Below are positions 5,957 through 8,996 of a DNA stretch of 8,996 bases, in pieces. Positions within the stretch are counted from its first letter, which is position 1. The number at the start of each line of letters is the position of its first letter. The notes below the pieces were generated by a model that did not search any database, was not told the DNA's origin, and saw only the letters and a program-made list of their open reading frames with translations. Source of the stretch: Candidatus Eiseniibacteriota bacterium (GTDB lineage: Bacteria > Eisenbacteria > RBG-16-71-46 > CAIMUX01); the NCBI GenBank assembly GCA_020431745.1, contig JAGQHR010000085.1, positions 1 to 8,996 on the forward strand, written 5' to 3'. Both the position numbers and the translations under genes were made by a program.

Positions 5957-7030
5957 ATGAGTCAGATCCGCCACGTCCATGTCGTCGGGACCGGTACCAT
6001 CGGTGAGCCCCTCATCGGTCTCTTGGCCGACTTCCGCAAGGAGTTCGGGATCACCGATGTCTCGTTCCACAAGCGGACGCCGCTCACCTCTGAACGCGCC
6101 AAGGTACGGAACCTGATGGACCGCGGCGCGCTGCTCTGCACGGACGAACCGGTCATTCCGAAGTTCGAGGATCAGGGGCTGAAGGTGAGCTGGAACGCCG
6201 AGGAGGCCATCCAACGTGCGTCGGTCGTCATCGACTGCACACCCTCGGGCGTGGGGCACGAGAACAAGAACAAGTACTACGACCGGTTCGCGGACGGCAC
6301 GCTCGGGTTCGTCGCCCAGGGCAGCGAGTTCGGCTTCGGCAAGATGTACGCGCGCGGGGTCAACGATGACGCCCTCGTCCACGGCGAGGACAAGTTCGTT
6401 CAGGTCGTGAGCTGCAACACGCACAACATCGCGGTGCTCCTCAAGACGCTCGCCGTTTACGACAACAACCCCGACAACCTCGTCGAGGCGAAGTTCGTGA
6501 TGATGCGGCGGTCGAGCGACCTCTCCCAGGACGGCGACTTCGTGCCCGCTCCCAAGGTCGGCAAGCACGACGATCCGCGCTTCGGCACCCACCATGCCCG
6601 GGACGCCTGGCACTTGTTCAGCACTCTGGGCTATGACCTCAATCTCTACTCATCCGCCATCAAGCTGAACACGCAGTACATGCACTGTCTCTGGTTCAAC
6701 ATGCGATTGAAGGAGAAAATCACGCTCCCGACCGTCGTGCAGCGGCTCAAGGCCAACCGGCGCATGGCGACGACCGAGAAGACGTCCGCCAACCAGATCT
6801 ACAGCTTCGGTCGCGACCACGGTCACTACGGACGGATCCTCTCCCAGACGGTCGTGCCCCTGAAGTCTCTCTCGGTAGTGGGCGATCACGAGGTGGTCGG
6901 CTTCGCCTTCACGCCGCAGGATGGCAATCCGCTGCTTTCGAGCGTCGCGATCACGAGCTGGTTCTTCGAGCCGGACGGGCTCGGCGATCGGCTCGATTGC
7001 CTTCGGCCCTACCTCTTCCACGAAATCTGA
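5957..7030 (+). CDS. Type II (archaeal-type) glyceraldehyde-3-phosphate dehydrogenase-like protein
   Basis: A 357-aa NAD(P)-dependent dehydrogenase related to the archaeal, type II, phosphorylating GAPDH (family length about 335-350 aa). Visible landmarks are the Rossmann loop VGTGTIGEPL (10-19), DCTPSGVGHENKNKYY (93-108, compare archaeal DCTPEGIGxxNxxxY), VAQGSE (119-124), and the catalytic-Cys block VVSCNTHN (150-157, C153). MMRRSSD (182-188), THHARD (211-216, compare the HHGPD block with the catalytic His) and NTQYMHCLWFNM (238-249, compare TTLMHMH) follow. The C-terminal GRDHGHYGRI (285-294) and LSVVGDHEV (305-313) match the archaeal pattern loosely. The family would interconvert glyceraldehyde-3-phosphate and 1,3-bisphosphoglycerate. 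The active-site loop CNTHN replaces CNTTG and the C-terminal third is divergent, so substrate or direction may differ. The Shine-Dalgarno sequence GGGAGG (5947-5952) lies 4 nt before the ATG. No other glycolytic gene is adjacent. Confidence 0.82.
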   Translation: MSQIRHVHVVGTGTIGEPLIGLLADFRKEFGITDVSFHKRTPLTSERAKVRNLMDRGALLCTDEPVIPKFEDQGLKVSWNAEEAIQRASVVIDCTPSGVGHENKNKYYDRFADGTLGFVAQGSEFGFGKMYARGVNDDALVHGEDKFVQVVSCNTHNIAVLLKTLAVYDNNPDNLVEAKFVMMRRSSDLSQDGDFVPAPKVGKHDDPRFGTHHARDAWHLFSTLGYDLNLYSSAIKLNTQYMHCLWFNMRLKEKITLPTVVQRLKANRRMATTEKTSANQIYSFGRDHGHYGRILSQTVVPLKSLSVVGDHEVVGFAFTPQDGNPLLSSVAITSWFFEPDGLGDRLDCLRPYLFHEI

Positions 7031-7036
7031 TCCGAG

Positions 7037-7074
7037 GCGGGCGCGCTCACGGCGCCCGCTCACCGTCTTTCCTT
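7037..7074 (+). terminator. possible weak terminator after the GAPDH-like gene
   Basis: An 8-bp all-GC stem, GCGGGCGC (7037-7044) with GCGCCCGC (7052-7059) and a 7-nt loop, begins 7 bp after the stop codon. It is followed by a pyrimidine-rich stretch ending TCTTTCCTT (7066-7074). The T-tract is short and interrupted, so it may only attenuate transcription into the downstream gene. Confidence 0.4.
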
Positions 7075-8996
7075 GCCCACTTCTCCGCAAAGCTGGCTGC
7101 ACCGCGCGCTGATCGCCGCCGTGGCGGCGACGGTCTTCTGTGCGTCGTTCCACACCCTCTTCACGCCGGATTACTGGTTCCATCTGCGAGGCGGCGCGGA
7201 GATCTGGTCGGGTCACCTGCCACGCACCGACGCGTTCTCGTATCCGTCGCTCGGCCGTCCCTACCTCGACATGCACTGGCTCTTCCAGGCGATTCTCTAC
7301 GGCGTGCATCGCCTGGGAGGCGTGACGGCCGCAGTCTGGTTCAAGGTCATCCTCGTCGGCGCGACCTTCGCGCTCCTCTACCGCATCGCCCGGCGGGACG
7401 CATCTCCCGGAGTCTGTGCGCTGAGCATCGGGCTCGCGGTGATCCTCGCCAGCGAACGCTTTCAGGTTCGTCCCGAGCTGGCGACCTTCCTCGGTTTGGC
7501 CGGGAGCCTGTGGCTGGTGCAACGGCATCGCGAAGGGTGGCGGCCCGCCGTTTGGCTGTTCCCTCTCCTTCAGGCGCTCTGGGTGAATATGGAAGGGCTT
7601 TTCGTTCTCGGCTACGTAGTGCTCGGCGCGGCCCTCCTCGACCATTGGCGGGACCGCCGCCTCTGGCTCGCTTTCGCGGGCTCGCTCGGCGCGGCCCTGC
7701 TCAATCCCTACTTCCTCGACGGGGCACTGCACCCGCTGGTGCTCTACACCCGGATCGACGGCTCGATGGAGATCTACTCCGCGACGATCACCGAATTCCT
7801 CGGCCCCTTCGCCGGCAACATCCGTCATCCCGCCGTGACGCTCTTCCCCTACTTCCTGGCGCTGCTGGGGATCGCGCTGGTGCTCTCACGACGCCCGCGG
7901 CGGTCCGAGCTTCTCCTGGTCACCGCCTTCGTGGTGCTCGCGTTCCAGGCCCGGCGCAATCTCGCGCTCTTCGCCGTCGTCTCGGCCCCCATCCTCGCCC
8001 GCTGGCTGGCGACGATCCCCGCGCGTCGGGAGATCCACGCGCTCCGCGAGCGGCTCCCGCGGACCTGGTCCCCTCGGGCCGGGTCGATCGTCCTCGGGCT
8101 GGCGATCGTCGGCTTCCTCGGCTACGACTTCGGACTCGTGACGAATCGGACCTACGCCTACATCGAGAGCAATCGGGAGTTCGGAAGCTCGCTCGCCGTG
8201 CTCGCCTTTCCCGAGGACGCGGCCCGTTTCATGAAGGAGCGCGACCTGGCCGGCCCTGTCTTTTCGACGCTGTCGAGCGGGTCCTACCTGATCTGGGCGG
8301 ATCCGGCCCGACCGGTCTTCGTCGACGGTCGTCTCGAGGTGCACAGCGCCGAGCACTATGCGGAGTATCTATCCATCCTCGCGGGGGGAGCCGCTTGGGA
8401 CACCGCCGACCAACGGTATCGTTTCGGAGTGCTGCTCCTGGACCATGCCGAAGCCCCCGCCCTGACGCGGGAGCGGCTGGCCGATCCCGCCTGGGCCGCG
8501 GTCTGGATCGACTCCAAAGCGGTGGTGCTGGTACGGCGCGACGATGCTCACGCCGCCATCATCGCAGAATGCGGCTATGACCAGGCGAAGCTCCTTCGGG
8601 AGTACCCCCCGTGGAGCGACGCGGATCATCCCCCCGTGCCGCCTTCCCCTTCGTGGTCGAGCCGGTACGTCGACACCGTTCACGCTCCCTGGCCGGACCT
8701 CGCCTTGGGGCAGCTTCTGAACAACCTGGGGGCGATCGGGAGCGCCGCACGGACGTTTCGGTCCGCGGCGTTCGCGGCCCCCGAGCTGGGAGCCGCGCGG
8801 ATCCTCGAAGCGACCGCCCTCAATCAGCTGGGGCGGTCGGAGGATGCGCTCGGGGTAGTGGAGTCCGCGGAACGGTGCTTCCTGACCTTCGATGATCGAA
8901 TGCGTCTGTGGGCGACCCGCGGGGACCTGCTCCTCACCCAGCAGCGCGGCGCGGAGGCCGAGGCGGCCTACGACCGCTATCTCTCCCGGGACATGG
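7073..8996 (+). CDS. Multi-pass membrane protein with extracytoplasmic domain and C-terminal TPR-like region (partial, runs off right edge)
   Basis: I translated this frame to the window edge: at least 641 residues with no stop. The N-terminus has a hydrophobic segment (about 11-30), then TPDYWFHLRGGAEIWSGHLP (31-50) and RTDAFSYPSLGRPYLDMHWL (51-70). These match the DxxWHLxxGxxxxxxxxxPxxDxFSYtxxGxxWxxxxWL signature of uncharacterised bacterial membrane proteins of probable GT-C-like fold. Several more membrane segments follow to about 355. An extracytoplasmic domain follows with PEDAARFMKE (380-389), SGSYLIWADPARPVFVDGR (402-420) and HYAEYLSIL (428-436), also typical. Residues about 540-641 are helical and Ala-rich with TPR-like spacing. 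The start is uncertain: TTG at 7073 keeps the first membrane helix intact, but no Shine-Dalgarno sequence is visible and no ATG exists before the first motif; GTG at 7121 is an alternative. It is 42 bp behind the GAPDH-like gene, probably co-transcribed if the hairpin leaks. A glycan-related role is inferred. Confidence 0.78.
   Translation, partial: MPTSPQSWLHRALIAAVAATVFCASFHTLFTPDYWFHLRGGAEIWSGHLPRTDAFSYPSLGRPYLDMHWLFQAILYGVHRLGGVTAAVWFKVILVGATFALLYRIARRDASPGVCALSIGLAVILASERFQVRPELATFLGLAGSLWLVQRHREGWRPAVWLFPLLQALWVNMEGLFVLGYVVLGAALLDHWRDRRLWLAFAGSLGAALLNPYFLDGALHPLVLYTRIDGSMEIYSATITEFLGPFAGNIRHPAVTLFPYFLALLGIALVLSRRPRRSELLLVTAFVVLAFQARRNLALFAVVSAPILARWLATIPARREIHALRERLPRTWSPRAGSIVLGLAIVGFLGYDFGLVTNRTYAYIESNREFGSSLAVLAFPEDAARFMKERDLAGPVFSTLSSGSYLIWADPARPVFVDGRLEVHSAEHYAEYLSILAGGAAWDTADQRYRFGVLLLDHAEAPALTRERLADPAWAAVWIDSKAVVLVRRDDAHAAIIAECGYDQAKLLREYPPWSDADHPPVPPSPSWSSRYVDTVHAPWPDLALGQLLNNLGAIGSAARTFRSAAFAAPELGAARILEATALNQLGRSEDALGVVESAERCFLTFDDRMRLWATRGDLLLTQQRGAEAEAAYDRYLSRDM

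Noticed and set aside
5932..6006. 24-codon upstream ORF overlapping the GAPDH-like start, preceded by AAGGAG
   Set aside because: The AAGGAG directly abuts the ATG, too close to work as a ribosome-binding site, and the peptide is Arg/Pro-rich shadow-like sequence.
5816..6613. In-frame upstream extension of the DUF2723 gene (266 more codons on the minus strand)
   Set aside because: It is antisense to the well-supported GAPDH-like gene, has low-complexity charged composition, and the family's N-terminal motif fits a start at 5815.
6650..7828. 392-codon minus-strand frame
   Set aside because: It is antisense to two supported genes, is rich in Arg/Glu/Gly and shows no domain.
6997..8580. 527-codon plus-strand frame overlapping the second membrane protein
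   Set aside because: It is Arg/Pro/Ala-rich low-complexity sequence; the frame starting at 7073 encodes membrane segments and family motifs over the same DNA.
1..8996. CRISPR arrays, insertion sequences, tRNA or rRNA genes, toxin-antitoxin or phage genes
   Set aside because: No regularly spaced repeats, transposase motifs, tRNA-like folds or rRNA stretches were seen; nearly all the DNA is accounted for by the listed genes.

Overview
The window is a gene-dense, GC-rich piece of bacterial chromosome with no mobile element, CRISPR array, tRNA or rRNA visible. It holds eight protein genes, and the first and last run off the window edges. A short omega-like RNA polymerase subunit with an SKYEFVVAA core, a DUF2723 membrane protein and a multi-membrane-span/TPR protein of the 'DxxWHLrxG...PrtDxFSY' type suggest an uncultured FCB-group or related lineage (Eisenbacteria- or Gemmatimonadota-like). 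This is an impression from protein style, not a phylogenetic assignment.

Layout. Positions 1-496 (-) hold the N-terminal 165 residues of the radical-SAM enzyme QueE (queuosine/7-deazaguanine pathway). Diverging from it, 608-1483 (+) is a stand-alone HDOD signalling protein. Convergent with that, 1500-1928 (-) is a MutT-type Nudix hydrolase. Diverging again, 2035-3507 (+) is an exported HtrA/DegP-family protease with two PDZ domains, followed by a perfect GC-rich hairpin and the small omega-like gene rpoZ at 3580-3849 (+). A textbook intrinsic terminator (3879-3912) separates rpoZ from the convergent DUF2723 membrane protein at 3929-5815 (-). A 141-bp divergent control region (5816-5956) then leads into a type II (archaeal-type) glyceraldehyde-3-phosphate dehydrogenase-like gene at 5957-7030 (+). 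A second large membrane protein with a C-terminal TPR-like region runs from about 7073 off the right edge (+).

The genes read as small independent housekeeping and envelope transcription units rather than one pathway: tRNA modification, nucleotide sanitation, envelope proteolysis, transcription, central carbon metabolism, and two likely surface-glycan or lipid-linked-sugar membrane proteins.

The most interesting parts are the following. (a) The type II GAPDH-like protein keeps the Rossmann motif, the catalytic Cys and the HHxxD motif but has an altered active-site loop (Cys-Asn-Thr-His-Asn), and it sits behind a near-consensus sigma70 promoter. (b) Its upstream region contains a perfect 9-4-9 inverted repeat and a 10-bp palindrome, both placed like operators. 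(c) Two minus-strand genes (queE and the DUF2723 gene) have -10-like hexamers exactly 6 nt before their ATG and no Shine-Dalgarno sequence, which suggests leaderless mRNAs. I did not find convincing evidence of a wholly new multi-gene system.
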